Part shown: positions 49,949-57,308 of the stretch, one piece after another | How the letters are laid out: every line of letters starts with the position of its first letter | Position numbering within the stretch: position 1 is the stretch's first letter | Source of the DNA: DASRHY01 sp035650275 | Lineage (GTDB): Bacteria; Actinomycetota; Actinomycetes; Propionibacteriales; Kribbellaceae | Reading direction: 5' to 3' | Length of the DNA stretch: 64,000 nt | Assembly (NCBI GenBank): GCA_035650275.1 | Contig: DASRHY010000018.1 | Span: 1-64,000 of the forward strand | Made by a program: the position numbers and the translations under genes | Notes under the pieces: generated by a model | The model's database searches: none | What the model saw: only the letters and a program-made list of their open reading frames with translations | What the model was told of the DNA's origin: nothing

Positions 49949-50270
49949 GGTCGACGGCCAGCTCGCCCAGCTCGGACCAGTCGTCCTGCGGGACGGTGAA
50001 GTTCACGATCCGCGGCGTCTCCGCGAGATGCGGCGGCAGCGTCTGCTGGGCGTTCTTGAAGTGCGCCGAGCCGACGTGCGCGGCACCCGCGTCACCGTCG
50101 CGGAACGCCTCGACCAGGACGTACTCGTTCGGGTCGTCGACGCTGCGGGACCAGTCGAACCACAGGCAGCCGTCCTCGGCGCGGGTCGCCCGGGTGAAGT
50201 CGGAGGTTATCTCCGGCCACCGGTCGGCGTGCTCGGGTAGGACACGGAACTTCGCGGTGATGAAGATCAT
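49941..50270 (-). CDS. antibiotic-biosynthesis-monooxygenase (ABM) domain protein
   Basis: 109 aa with the dimeric ferredoxin-like ABM fold: IFITAKFRVLPEHADRWPEITSDFTRATRAEDGCLWFDWSRSVDDPNEYVLVEAFRDGDAGAAH is the standard pattern (strand, helix, E-GCL-F, EYVLVE-F-D). Members are cofactor-free oxygenases acting on polyketide quinols, or quinol-protecting enzymes such as YgiN. GGAG lies 4-5 bp before ATG 50270. It is the first gene of a two-gene unit with the methyltransferase. Confidence 0.85.
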   Translation of the reverse strand: MIFITAKFRVLPEHADRWPEITSDFTRATRAEDGCLWFDWSRSVDDPNEYVLVEAFRDGDAGAAHVGSAHFKNAQQTLPPHLAETPRIVNFTVPQDDWSELGELAVDRG

Positions 50271-50396
50271 CGGGCTCCTCCGGCTGACGGCGCTACCGAC
50301 CCCGATGCTAGTGCGGCCCCGCGCGGGCCGGTGGTCTCACCGGAGGCTCGTCGGTGGTGCCGCTCCATCGGTGACGGACTGTGACCCGTGTCACAA

Positions 50397-50473
50397 CAAA
50401 ACGAATGATCGTTCTTGATTCTCTTGAATGACGGTGTCACTCTCGAAATCAGGGCGAAGGAGCATTCGTTTTG
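50397..50473. promoter_or_regulatory. 11-bp inverted repeat flanking the PAP2 gene promoter
   Basis: CAAAACGAATG (50397-50407) and its exact complement CATTCGTTTTG (50463-50473) enclose 55 bp of AT-richer DNA containing TTGATTCTCTTGAATGAC. The right arm lies 10 bp before the ATG of the PAP2 gene, next to its GAGGGGG ribosome site. Confidence 0.45.
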
Positions 50474-50483
50474 AGGGGGTGCG

Positions 50484-51296
50484 ATGGCGCAGGACGTGCT
50501 GGATCAGCCGCGGCTCACCGTCGAGGTGGTTCCGAAGGAACCCCGGCAGCACACCCGGATCGTGAAGATCCTGCGCGAGGCGCTCCTCCTCGGTGTCCTG
50601 TTCGCGTTCTACAGCGCCGGCCGGTACGTCGCCGCCCGGCACAGCGGCGCCGCCTTCACGAACGCGGAGCTGGTGGTCGGCATCGAGCGGGCGTTGGGCC
50701 TGCCCCGCGAGGTCGACCTGCAGCGGGCGACGCTGAGCGTGCCGGAACTGCCGCAGGCCGCGAACGGCTACTACGCGCTGGTGCATTTCCCGCTCACCAT
50801 CGCCGTACTGCTCTGGCTCTCGCTGCGCCGGCCGGCCGCCTACCCGCGGATGCGCTGGGCGATGGTCGCGCTGACCGGGATGGCCGCGATCGGCCACCTG
50901 GCCTTTCCGCTGGCGCCTCCGCGGATGCTGCCGCAGCTCGGCTTCGTCGACACCGGCGTCCGGTACGGCCAGTCGGTGTACGGCGCGAAGACCGACGGCG
51001 GGATCGCGAACCAGTTCGCGGCGATGCCGAGCCTGCACGTCGGCTGGGCCGCGATGATCGCGGTCGTGATGATCCTGGTGACCCGCAGCCGGTGGCGCTG
51101 GCTGTGGGTGCTGCACCCGGTGGTCACGTTCGCGGTGGTCGTGGTGACGGCCAACCACTACTGGCTGGATGGGCTTGTCGCGCTCATCCTGCTGGTCTGC
51201 TGCCTCCCGTTGCTCGGCTCGGCGGTACGCCGCCCCGCTGGTGACACTTCTGTGCCGTCCGGCGCTGACCAGAGTGTGGGGATCCACCGGATGTGA
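50484..51296 (+). CDS. PAP2-superfamily membrane phosphatase (AUR1/IPC-synthase-like)
   Basis: 270 aa with about six membrane helices. The three PAP2 signatures are visible: FPLAPPRMLP (about 142), QFAAMPSLHVGWA with the catalytic His (about 178-190), and VVTANHYWLDGLVA with the second His (about 220). The PSLHVGW form belongs to the PAP2_3 group, which includes inositol-phosphoceramide synthase-like and phospholipid-phosphate enzymes. A lipid-phosphate phosphatase or phosphotransferase at the membrane is likely. A strong GAGGGGGTGCG precedes ATG 50484. Confidence 0.83.
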   Translation: MAQDVLDQPRLTVEVVPKEPRQHTRIVKILREALLLGVLFAFYSAGRYVAARHSGAAFTNAELVVGIERALGLPREVDLQRATLSVPELPQAANGYYALVHFPLTIAVLLWLSLRRPAAYPRMRWAMVALTGMAAIGHLAFPLAPPRMLPQLGFVDTGVRYGQSVYGAKTDGGIANQFAAMPSLHVGWAAMIAVVMILVTRSRWRWLWVLHPVVTFAVVVVTANHYWLDGLVALILLVCCLPLLGSAVRRPAGDTSVPSGADQSVGIHRM

Positions 51297-51321
51297 TTCG
51301 GGGAGTACCAGGAGGGGCGAG

Positions 51322-51507
51322 ATGATCCGGATCGGCCTGCGGATGCGTGAGGACGTGAACAGCGGACCCGCGACGCAGACCGCCGTACCGGCGATGGGCA
51401 GCGTTGCACCCGACGACACCAGCCGTACCGGTTCCGACGGTCTCTGCGAAGGATGTGGCGCCGCCTGGCCGTGCGTCACCTGTGGGGACCCCGGCCGCGC
51501 GAGCTGA
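51322..51507 (+). CDS. 61-aa protein with paired CxxC motif
   Basis: A short ORF preceded by AGGAGGGG 5 bp before ATG 51322, one of the best ribosome sites in the window. The C-terminus reads LCEGCGAAWPCVTCGDP: two CxxC pairs seven residues apart, as in small zinc ribbons. The N-terminal part is polar and probably unstructured. The family is not recognised. It follows the PAP2 gene by 25 bp and ends 2 bp before the CHAD gene's stop on the other strand. Confidence 0.55.
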   Translation: MIRIGLRMREDVNSGPATQTAVPAMGSVAPDDTSRTGSDGLCEGCGAAWPCVTCGDPGRAS

Positions 51508-51509
51508 GC

Positions 51510-52508
51510 TCAGTCGCTCACTGTCACCAGGTCCATGAACAGCCGCCGGTTGTGCGGCCGGTCGAAGCGTGACCAGTGGTCGCCGAACTCCGCGCGGGAG
51601 ATGGCCTGCCGGCGTTCCAGCTGCTCCTCCAGCCGGCCCATCGACAGCAGCGTCGCCGTCGGTACGCCGCGGGCGCCGAGCTCCTCGGCGTGGTGCAGCA
51701 CCAGCAGCCGTTGCGACTCGGCGTCCTGGAAGTCGCCGAGGTTGGACTGCAGCTTCTTCAGCTCCGCGACGATCTCGCCGTGCGCGCCGGCGTCGTACAG
51801 GCCGGCGAAGAACTCGAGCAGGTAGCGCAGCTCCTTGCACCGCTTCCGCAGGTCGTGCAGCGTCTCGGGCGGCGACTCCGCGGAGATCGCGCCGCCGCGC
51901 TTCTCGACCCGGCGCCAGGCCCGCTTGAGCAGCCGGTCCGCAAGCGGTCCGACCGGTCCAGCCGCAGGTACCCCGGGGCGACGGACCCCGTCCCAGGTCT
52001 CGGTGAGCCGCTGGAACCGCGCCGAGCGCAGTGTCCGGTTCAGCCGGCCGTGCGCCTGCCGGTGGTGCCGGACCAGCAGGGCGCGGAACGGTTCCAGCGT
52101 CTCGGGCTCCGGGACGTGCGTGACCAGCTCGTCGAACCCGAGCAGGTACACGTCCAGGTCGCGGCTGGTCGAGGTGGCGTCACCGAGCCACTTCAGCTCG
52201 ATCGTCAGCCGGTTGCGCACCCGGTCCGGCAGCACGTCCTGCGACACGCCGACCAGCGAACGGGCCCGGCGGACCGAGACCCGCAGGTCGTGCAGGAACT
52301 CGGTGTCGAGCTGGAGCAGCGTGCCGTCCACGTTGACCCGCATGATGTCGACGAGCTGGCCCAGCAGGTCGCCGTAGGCGACGTCCGCGGGGGTGTCCCG
52401 TACGCTGATCGGCTCCGGCTTCGACCGGTAGTCGGCCGACCTCAGCGCGTCCGCGGGCGCCGGGCCGGACATGCCGAACACGCTGTCGTCGACGAGTTGA
52501 CCGGGCAC
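51510..52508 (-). CDS. CHAD-domain protein
   Basis: 332-aa all-helical protein. The CHAD pattern shows in the paired conserved segments EFLHDLRVSVRRARSLVGV (about 69-87) and ETLHDLRKRCKELRYLLEFF (about 216-235), the basic helices that bind inorganic polyphosphate. The family is found on polyphosphate granules, often with CYTH triphosphatases; no CYTH gene is adjacent. GTG 52508 is supported by a TAGGGT -10 box 6 bp upstream, so the mRNA is likely leaderless. It is divergent from the homocysteine methyltransferase with only 23 bp between start codons. Confidence 0.85.
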   Translation of the reverse strand: MPGQLVDDSVFGMSGPAPADALRSADYRSKPEPISVRDTPADVAYGDLLGQLVDIMRVNVDGTLLQLDTEFLHDLRVSVRRARSLVGVSQDVLPDRVRNRLTIELKWLGDATSTSRDLDVYLLGFDELVTHVPEPETLEPFRALLVRHHRQAHGRLNRTLRSARFQRLTETWDGVRRPGVPAAGPVGPLADRLLKRAWRRVEKRGGAISAESPPETLHDLRKRCKELRYLLEFFAGLYDAGAHGEIVAELKKLQSNLGDFQDAESQRLLVLHHAEELGARGVPTATLLSMGRLEEQLERRQAISRAEFGDHWSRFDRPHNRRLFMDLVTVSD

Positions 52509-52514
52509 GACTCA

Positions 52515-52524
52515 ACCCTACTGT
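52515..52524. promoter_or_regulatory. overlapping -10 boxes of two divergent leaderless genes
   Basis: TACTGT (plus, 52519-52524) ends 7 bp before GTG 52532. TAGGGT (minus, 52515-52520) ends 6 bp before GTG 52508. The boxes share two base pairs, so polymerase can engage only one at a time, and each -35 region must lie inside the other gene. Confidence 0.55.
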
Positions 52525-52531
52525 TGGGTTC

Positions 52532-53425
52532 GTGAGCGCGATCGACCCGAACCAGCTGACCGTTCTCGACGGCGGGATGTCGAACGCGCTCACCGACCGC
52601 GGCCACGACCTGTCCGACGCGCTCTGGTCCGCCCGGCTGCTGCGGGACGCCCCGGACGAGATCGCCGCCGTGCACCGCGCGTACTTCGCCGCCGGCGCGC
52701 AGGTCGCGACCACCGCGAGCTACCAGGCCAGCGTCGCCGGCTTCGAGTCGTACGGCGCCTCCCGCGTCGAGGCCGAACGGCTGATCCGGTCGAGCGTGAC
52801 GATCGCCCGCTCGGTCCGCGACGAGCTGGCCGGGCCGCGCCGCTGGGTGGCGGCGTCGGTCGGCCCGTACGGCGCGGTGCTGGCGGACGGATCCGAGTAC
52901 CGCGGCCGGTACGGCGTGACCCCTGCCGCGCTTCGCGACTTCCACCGGCCGCGGCTGGAGCTGCTGGCCGGCGCCGGGCCGGACTTGCTCGCCGTGGAGA
53001 CGATCCCGGACCTGGGCGAGGCCGAGGTACTGGCCGGGCTGCTGACCGAGTACCAGCTGCCCGCGTGGCTGTCGTACTCGATCGCCGGTGACCGGACCCG
53101 GGCCGGGCAGCCGCTCCGGGACGCGTTCGCGGTCGCCGCGTCCTGCCCGGCAATCGTTGCCGTCGGCATCAACTGTTGTGCGCCGGGCGACGTGCTGGCC
53201 GCGGTCCGGCTGGCCGCCGAGGTGACCGGCCTGCCGGTGGTCGCGTACCCGAACAGCGGCGAGTCCTGGGACGCCGGCCGCCGGGACTGGTCCGGCTCGA
53301 CCGCGTACGACGTCACGCTGGCCACGTCCTGGGTCGCCGCCGGCGCCCGCCTGATAGGCGGCTGCTGCCGCGTCGGCCCGCCCGACATCCGTGCCCTCGC
53401 CCTCCGGCTCACCGCGGCGGGTTGA
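52532..53425 (+). CDS. mmuM: homocysteine S-methyltransferase
   Basis: 297-aa zinc enzyme of the Pfam S-methyl_trans family. The N-terminal LDGGMSNAL begins the barrel; zinc ligands are Cys in GINCCAP (about residue 211) and the paired Cys in GGCCRVGPPDI near the C-terminus. It methylates homocysteine to methionine using S-methylmethionine or SAM, in the cytoplasm. GTG 52532 follows a TACTGT -10 box by 7 bp, so translation is probably leaderless. The MerR/beta-clamp gene follows after 33 bp on the same strand. Confidence 0.87.
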   Translation: MSAIDPNQLTVLDGGMSNALTDRGHDLSDALWSARLLRDAPDEIAAVHRAYFAAGAQVATTASYQASVAGFESYGASRVEAERLIRSSVTIARSVRDELAGPRRWVAASVGPYGAVLADGSEYRGRYGVTPAALRDFHRPRLELLAGAGPDLLAVETIPDLGEAEVLAGLLTEYQLPAWLSYSIAGDRTRAGQPLRDAFAVAASCPAIVAVGINCCAPGDVLAAVRLAAEVTGLPVVAYPNSGESWDAGRRDWSGSTAYDVTLATSWVAAGARLIGGCCRVGPPDIRALALRLTAAG

Positions 53426-53458
53426 CCTTCGGGTTGGTTGAGGCCGGAGGATCGGCGC

Positions 53459-54529
53459 GTGGCTGCTTCTCAGGATCTGCTGACGATCAGCGTGTTCGGG
53501 CGACGGGTTGGGCTGACGCCGAGCGCGCTGCGGTTCTACGACGACTGCGGGGTGCTCCGGCCGGCGTGGGTGGACGAGTCCACCGGGTACCGGTACTACG
53601 CCAGCGGGCAGGAGGCGCGCGGCCGGCTCCTGCGGGACCTGAGGGCGGTCGACCTGCCGCTGGCCCAGGTACGGACCGTGCTGGACGGGCCGCCGGAGGA
53701 CTCGGCGCGGATCTTGCGGGCACACGTGCGCACCGCGGCCGACAAGGCGGACGCCACCCGGGCGGCCGCAGCGCGGATCCTGGACGGCCTGCCGCCCGCG
53801 GAGCTGACCTGCACGGTCGTGCTCGGCGGACCCGAGCTGGCAAGCGCCGTACGGCAGGTGACGCCGGCGGCGGCCGGACCGGACGGTGAGCTGCCGGTAC
53901 TGGCCGGCGTGCTGCTCGAGGTCGATGCGGACGAGGTCGCGGTGGTGGCGACGGACCAGTACCGGCTGGCGCTGCGGAAGCTGCAGCCGTCCGGGTTCAG
54001 CGGTGCCGCCCGGCCGGTAGTCGTACCAGCGGTCGCGCTCGCTGAGCTGACCGGCTGGTTCGCGGCCGGCGACCAGGTGGAGCTGACGGCCGGGCCGGAC
54101 GGCCTGGCTGCGCGGCGGGACGGCGAGGTGCGCGAGATCGCGGCCGTCGCAGGGGAGTACCCGGCGTATCGGTTGATCCTGGACGAGCTGCCACCGGTCG
54201 TGGCGCGGACGATCGTGAGCCGGACCGAACTGCTGGCCGCGTTGTCCACAGCTCGTCGCGAACCGGCCGACGATCCGCGGGGGACTGTGACTCTGGCGCT
54301 CGGGGGGAGCAGGGTCGTGGTCGGGGACCAGGACGGGCTCGACGCGATCTGCTCGGGGGAGGCGGTGCGAGTCGGGTTCGGAGCGGCGCTGCTGGCCGCC
54401 GCGCTGGACGCGAGCGTCGGGCCTGACGTGCTGCTGGAGATCGCGGCGCCGGACCGGCCGGTGGTGGTGCGGTCCGCGGACCAGGGCACGTTCACCACGC
54501 TGGTGATGCCTTTCCGCCTGGACGGGTGA
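53459..54529 (+). CDS. MerR-type DNA-binding region fused to DNA polymerase III beta-clamp domains II-III
   Basis: 356 aa. Residues 6-50 are a MerR winged helix-turn-helix (VFGRRVGLTPSALRFYDDCG, then YRYYASGQ), and 60-112 form the MerR dimer helix. From about 124 the sequence follows DnaN: ELASAVRQV, LPVLAGVLLEV, VATDQYRLALRKL and VVVPAVALAEL correspond to clamp domain II. Residues 250-356 follow domain III and end LVMPFRL, like the clamp's C-terminal MPxRL that lines the partner-binding pocket. Clamp domain I is absent. GTG 53459 has GGAGG 8 bp upstream. A transcription factor with a clamp-derived sensor or dimerisation body is inferred; ligand and targets are unknown. Confidence 0.8.
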   Translation: MAASQDLLTISVFGRRVGLTPSALRFYDDCGVLRPAWVDESTGYRYYASGQEARGRLLRDLRAVDLPLAQVRTVLDGPPEDSARILRAHVRTAADKADATRAAAARILDGLPPAELTCTVVLGGPELASAVRQVTPAAAGPDGELPVLAGVLLEVDADEVAVVATDQYRLALRKLQPSGFSGAARPVVVPAVALAELTGWFAAGDQVELTAGPDGLAARRDGEVREIAAVAGEYPAYRLILDELPPVVARTIVSRTELLAALSTARREPADDPRGTVTLALGGSRVVVGDQDGLDAICSGEAVRVGFGAALLAAALDASVGPDVLLEIAAPDRPVVVRSADQGTFTTLVMPFRLDG

Positions 54530-54536
54530 GGCTGTC

Positions 54537-54685
54537 CTACGGCTGGTCTCGTTGCTGGCGGCAACGGTCGTCGCGATCGGCATCCTGGACGCGTTCTGCA
54601 TGCCGTGGGCGGGGGGCGTATCCGCGCCGCGGCCGGCGTCGTACTGGTGCTGAACCTGCGGCTCAGGCTGACAGGGTCCGGGTGA
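54537..54685 (+). pseudogene. possible frameshifted remnant of a small membrane protein gene
   Basis: One frame reads LVSLLAATVVAIGILDAFCMPWAGGV; a second frame continues AAGVVLVLNLRLRLTGSG and then stops. Both pieces are hydrophobic and could be halves of a former membrane protein, but no start codon or family is recognisable. The remainder of the 214-bp gap holds nothing else evident. Confidence 0.3.
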
Positions 54686-54743
54686 CATCCCAACCCCGGG
54701 TGAGATTTGACCGCAACCGAGTTGTTTCGTGCGAAAGTTAGTC

Positions 54744-55277
54744 ATGAGCGAGCTTCGGGTGGTACATACGGCCGACCTCGACTCCGGCACACTCGACGCG
54801 GCCCGGGCCCTACTGGTCGACGTGTTCGGCGGCGACTTCTCCGAGCACGACTGGGATCACTGCCTCGGCGGCATGCACGCGCTGGTCTGGGAGGGCACCG
54901 ACCTGATCGGCCACGCATGCGTGGTGCAGCGCCGGCTGCTGCACGACGGGCGGGCGCTGCGCACCGGGTACGTCGAAGGAATGGGCGTGCGGGCCGACCG
55001 CCGCCGGCGCGGGTACGCGGCCGCGATGATGACCGCTCTGGAGCAGGTGGTCCGCAACGCCTACGAGCTCGGCGGGCTGTCGGTGACCGAGGACTCCGAG
55101 CAGTTCTATGCGTCCCGTGGCTGGCAGCGCTGGCATGGCCCGTCGTACGCGCTGACACCGGAAGGGATCGTCCGGACGGAGGACGAGGACGGCGGGATCT
55201 ATGTGCTGCCGTTGCACGTCCAGGTCGACCCGGACGGCGCAATCATCTGCGACTGGCGCGACGGTGACGTCTGGTAG
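54744..55277 (+). CDS. aac(2')-I: aminoglycoside 2'-N-acetyltransferase, AAC(2')-I family
   Basis: 177-aa GNAT enzyme of the length normal for chromosomal AAC(2')-I. Family marks: ARALLVDVFGGDFSEHDWDHCLGGMHALVWEG at the N-terminus, the acetyl-CoA loop VRADRRRRGYAAAMM (about 87-101), LSVTEDSEQFYASRGWQRW, and the C-terminal CDWRDGDVW. It acetylates the 2'-amino group of aminoglycosides with acetyl-CoA; chromosomal homologues in mycobacteria and relatives may have a different native substrate. ATG 54744 matches the family start. It converges with the Gfo/Idh gene, 3 bp apart. Confidence 0.88.
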   Translation: MSELRVVHTADLDSGTLDAARALLVDVFGGDFSEHDWDHCLGGMHALVWEGTDLIGHACVVQRRLLHDGRALRTGYVEGMGVRADRRRRGYAAAMMTALEQVVRNAYELGGLSVTEDSEQFYASRGWQRWHGPSYALTPEGIVRTEDEDGGIYVLPLHVQVDPDGAIICDWRDGDVW

Positions 55278-55280
55278 CGG

Positions 55281-56240
55281 TCAGCGGGCCGACGCCGCCA
55301 GCCGGGTGGTGGTCTCCAGCGTCCAGTGGCTGAGCTGCCGGCCGTGCTCGTCCGGGTCGGCGGTGAGCACCCGGCGGGCGAAGTCCTCGACCTCGGCGAC
55401 GTAGGCGTTCCCGTCCGGCTCGATCGTCTCGGTGCTGCCGTCGGCGCCGGTGACCACGAGCACGGCGCCGCCGCGGTCCGGGCGGAACGGGCGGCGGATC
55501 GCGATGCTGCCCGCGGCGCCGATCAGCAGCGCGGAGTCGCCGGCCGGAGCATCGAACCCGCAGCTGAACGTCCCCGCCACGTCGCCGTACCGGAGCACGC
55601 CGGCGGTGGTCGTGTCGACACCGCCGCGTTCGATGCTGATGGCAACGACCTGGTCGGGCGGCGCGCCGACCAGCAGGTTCATCAGGTCGACCGGGTAGCA
55701 GCCGACGTCGCGCAGGGCGCCACCGCCGAGGTCGGGGTCGAGCCGGATGTTCGGGCCCGCGGCCGGGTCGAGCAGGAAGTGGAAGCGCGCGTCGACACTC
55801 ACCAGCCGGCCGATCCGGCCGCTCGCCAGCAGTTCGCGCACGACGGCGAGCTGCGGGTGGTGCCGGTACATGAATGCCTCGGCCAGCAGCACGCCCTGCT
55901 GGTCGCAGGCGGCCTCCGCCTCGGCGAGCCCGTCCGGGCCGAGCGCGATCGGCTTCTCGCACAGCACATGCTTGCCGGCCGCCGCGGCCTTGACAGTCCA
56001 CTCGACGTGCAGCGAGTTCGGCAGCGGGATGTAGACCGCGTCCACGTCCGGGTCCGCGAGCAATGCCTCGTGCGAGTCGTACGCCGCGGGGATGCCGAGC
56101 CGCCCGGCGTACTCGGCGGCCGCGCCGCTGCCACTGCTCACCGCCACGACCTGCCCGTTCGACGACTGTGCGATCGCCGGGATCACCTGCTGCTCCGCGA
56201 TCCGCGCCGTCCCCAGCACTCCCCACTTGAGCCCCATCAC
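55281..56240 (-). CDS. Gfo/Idh/MocA-family oxidoreductase
   Basis: 319-aa NAD(P)-dependent sugar-type dehydrogenase. The Rossmann motif GVLGTARIAEQQVIPAI is at residues 7-23, and the catalytic EKPIALG loop with Lys (about 95) and a C-terminal alpha/beta domain with the DVGCYPVD motif (Asp/His region, about 180) are present. It acts on a sugar or inositol-like substrate, most likely the one imported by the adjacent CUT2 transporter. GAAGGAG lies 6 bp before ATG 56240. A hairpin separates it from the transporter operon, so its expression may be lower. Confidence 0.87.
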   Translation of the reverse strand: MMGLKWGVLGTARIAEQQVIPAIAQSSNGQVVAVSSGSGAAAEYAGRLGIPAAYDSHEALLADPDVDAVYIPLPNSLHVEWTVKAAAAGKHVLCEKPIALGPDGLAEAEAACDQQGVLLAEAFMYRHHPQLAVVRELLASGRIGRLVSVDARFHFLLDPAAGPNIRLDPDLGGGALRDVGCYPVDLMNLLVGAPPDQVVAISIERGGVDTTTAGVLRYGDVAGTFSCGFDAPAGDSALLIGAAGSIAIRRPFRPDRGGAVLVVTGADGSTETIEPDGNAYVAEVEDFARRVLTADPDEHGRQLSHWTLETTTRLAASAR

Positions 56241-56257
56241 AGCTCCTTCAACAGTGA

Positions 56258-56300
56258 CGTCCGCCGAAGTGACGCGAACCTGACGTCACTTCGGCGGACG
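56258..56300 (-). terminator. perfect hairpin, copy 3 of a repeated family
   Basis: CGTCCGCCGAAGTGACG and its exact complement form a 17-bp stem with a 9-base loop. It starts 11 bp after the binding-protein stop and ends 17 bp before the Gfo/Idh start codon. The outer ten bases equal those of the hairpins at 17261 and 45144. Confidence 0.75.
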
Positions 56301-56311
56301 CAACGTCGCTT

Positions 56312-57283
56312 CTACTGGTACAGGACGGCCTGGATCTTCGGGTCGTCGATGTTGGTCTTGTCGTACCAGAAGTAGCCGGTGTCGATCACCTTCGGGACCT
56401 CCTCGCCGCGGATCACCTTCATCGCGGCGGACACGGTCTGCTCACCGATGCCGACCGGGTTCTGCGTGATCGCGCCGGCCATGGTGCCATTCTTGATCGC
56501 GTCGATCTGCGCCTTGCCGGAGTCGAACCCGACGATCTTGACGCCCTTCTTGCCGGCTTCCTCGACACCCTTCACGACGCCGATCGCCGAGCCCTCGTTC
56601 GCCCCGTAGATCCCGGTGACGTCGGGGTTCGAGGCCAGGATCGACTTGGTGATGTCGGCGGACTTGGCCTGGTCGCCACCGCCGTACTGCGGCGGGAGCA
56701 CCGTGATGCCGGGCGCGTTCGCCTTCATCCACTCCAGGAAGCCGTCCCGGCGTTCCTGCCCGGTCTTGCTGGTCTGGTCGTGCACGACCAGCGCCACCTT
56801 GCCCTTGCCGCCGAGCAGATCGGACATGTGCTTCGCGGCCTCGGCGGCCGCGGCCTTGTTGTCGGTCGCGGCAGTGGTCACCGGGATGTCACCCTCGACG
56901 CCGGAGTCGAACGCGATCACCGGGATGTTGCGCGACTTGGCGTCCTCCAGCAGCGGTGCGGCGGCCTTGCTGTCCAGCGCGGCGAAGGCGAGTGCCTTCG
57001 GGTTCTTCGCGATCGCGTTGGTCAGCATCGTGACCTGCGCCTCGATGTCCTGCTCGGTGGGCGGGCCCTCGAAGGTGATCCGGGCGCCCTCCTTCGTGGC
57101 CTGCTGCTCCGCACCCTTCTTCACGGCCTGCCAGAACTGGTGCTGGAAGCCCTTCGAGACGATCGCGATGTACGGCTGCTCCTCGCCGCCGCTCGCATCG
57201 CTGCCTTCGTCGTCACCGCAGGCGGCCAGCGCCAGGGTCATCGTCGCGGCTGTCAGTGCGGCCGCGAACCGCCTTCTGTTCAT
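56312..57283 (-). CDS. sugar ABC transporter substrate-binding lipoprotein (CUT2, RbsB-like)
   Basis: 323-aa lipoprotein. Signal peptide with lipobox LALAACG (Cys about 22), then a periplasmic-binding-protein type I fold: IAIVSKGFQHQFWQAVKKGAEQQA, IPVIAFDSGVEGDIPVTTAATDN, VTGIYGANEGSAIGVVKG and KIVGFDSG are the ribose-type ligand-contact regions. The substrate is a monosaccharide. GAAGGAGC lies 6 bp before ATG 57283. It is the last transporter gene of a four-gene operon running fucU-ATPase-permease-binding protein. Confidence 0.9.
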   Translation of the reverse strand: MNRRRFAAALTAATMTLALAACGDDEGSDASGGEEQPYIAIVSKGFQHQFWQAVKKGAEQQATKEGARITFEGPPTEQDIEAQVTMLTNAIAKNPKALAFAALDSKAAAPLLEDAKSRNIPVIAFDSGVEGDIPVTTAATDNKAAAAEAAKHMSDLLGGKGKVALVVHDQTSKTGQERRDGFLEWMKANAPGITVLPPQYGGGDQAKSADITKSILASNPDVTGIYGANEGSAIGVVKGVEEAGKKGVKIVGFDSGKAQIDAIKNGTMAGAITQNPVGIGEQTVSAAMKVIRGEEVPKVIDTGYFWYDKTNIDDPKIQAVLYQ

Positions 57284-57308
57284 GGTCGATGCTCCTTCGT
57301 TGGGGTCT

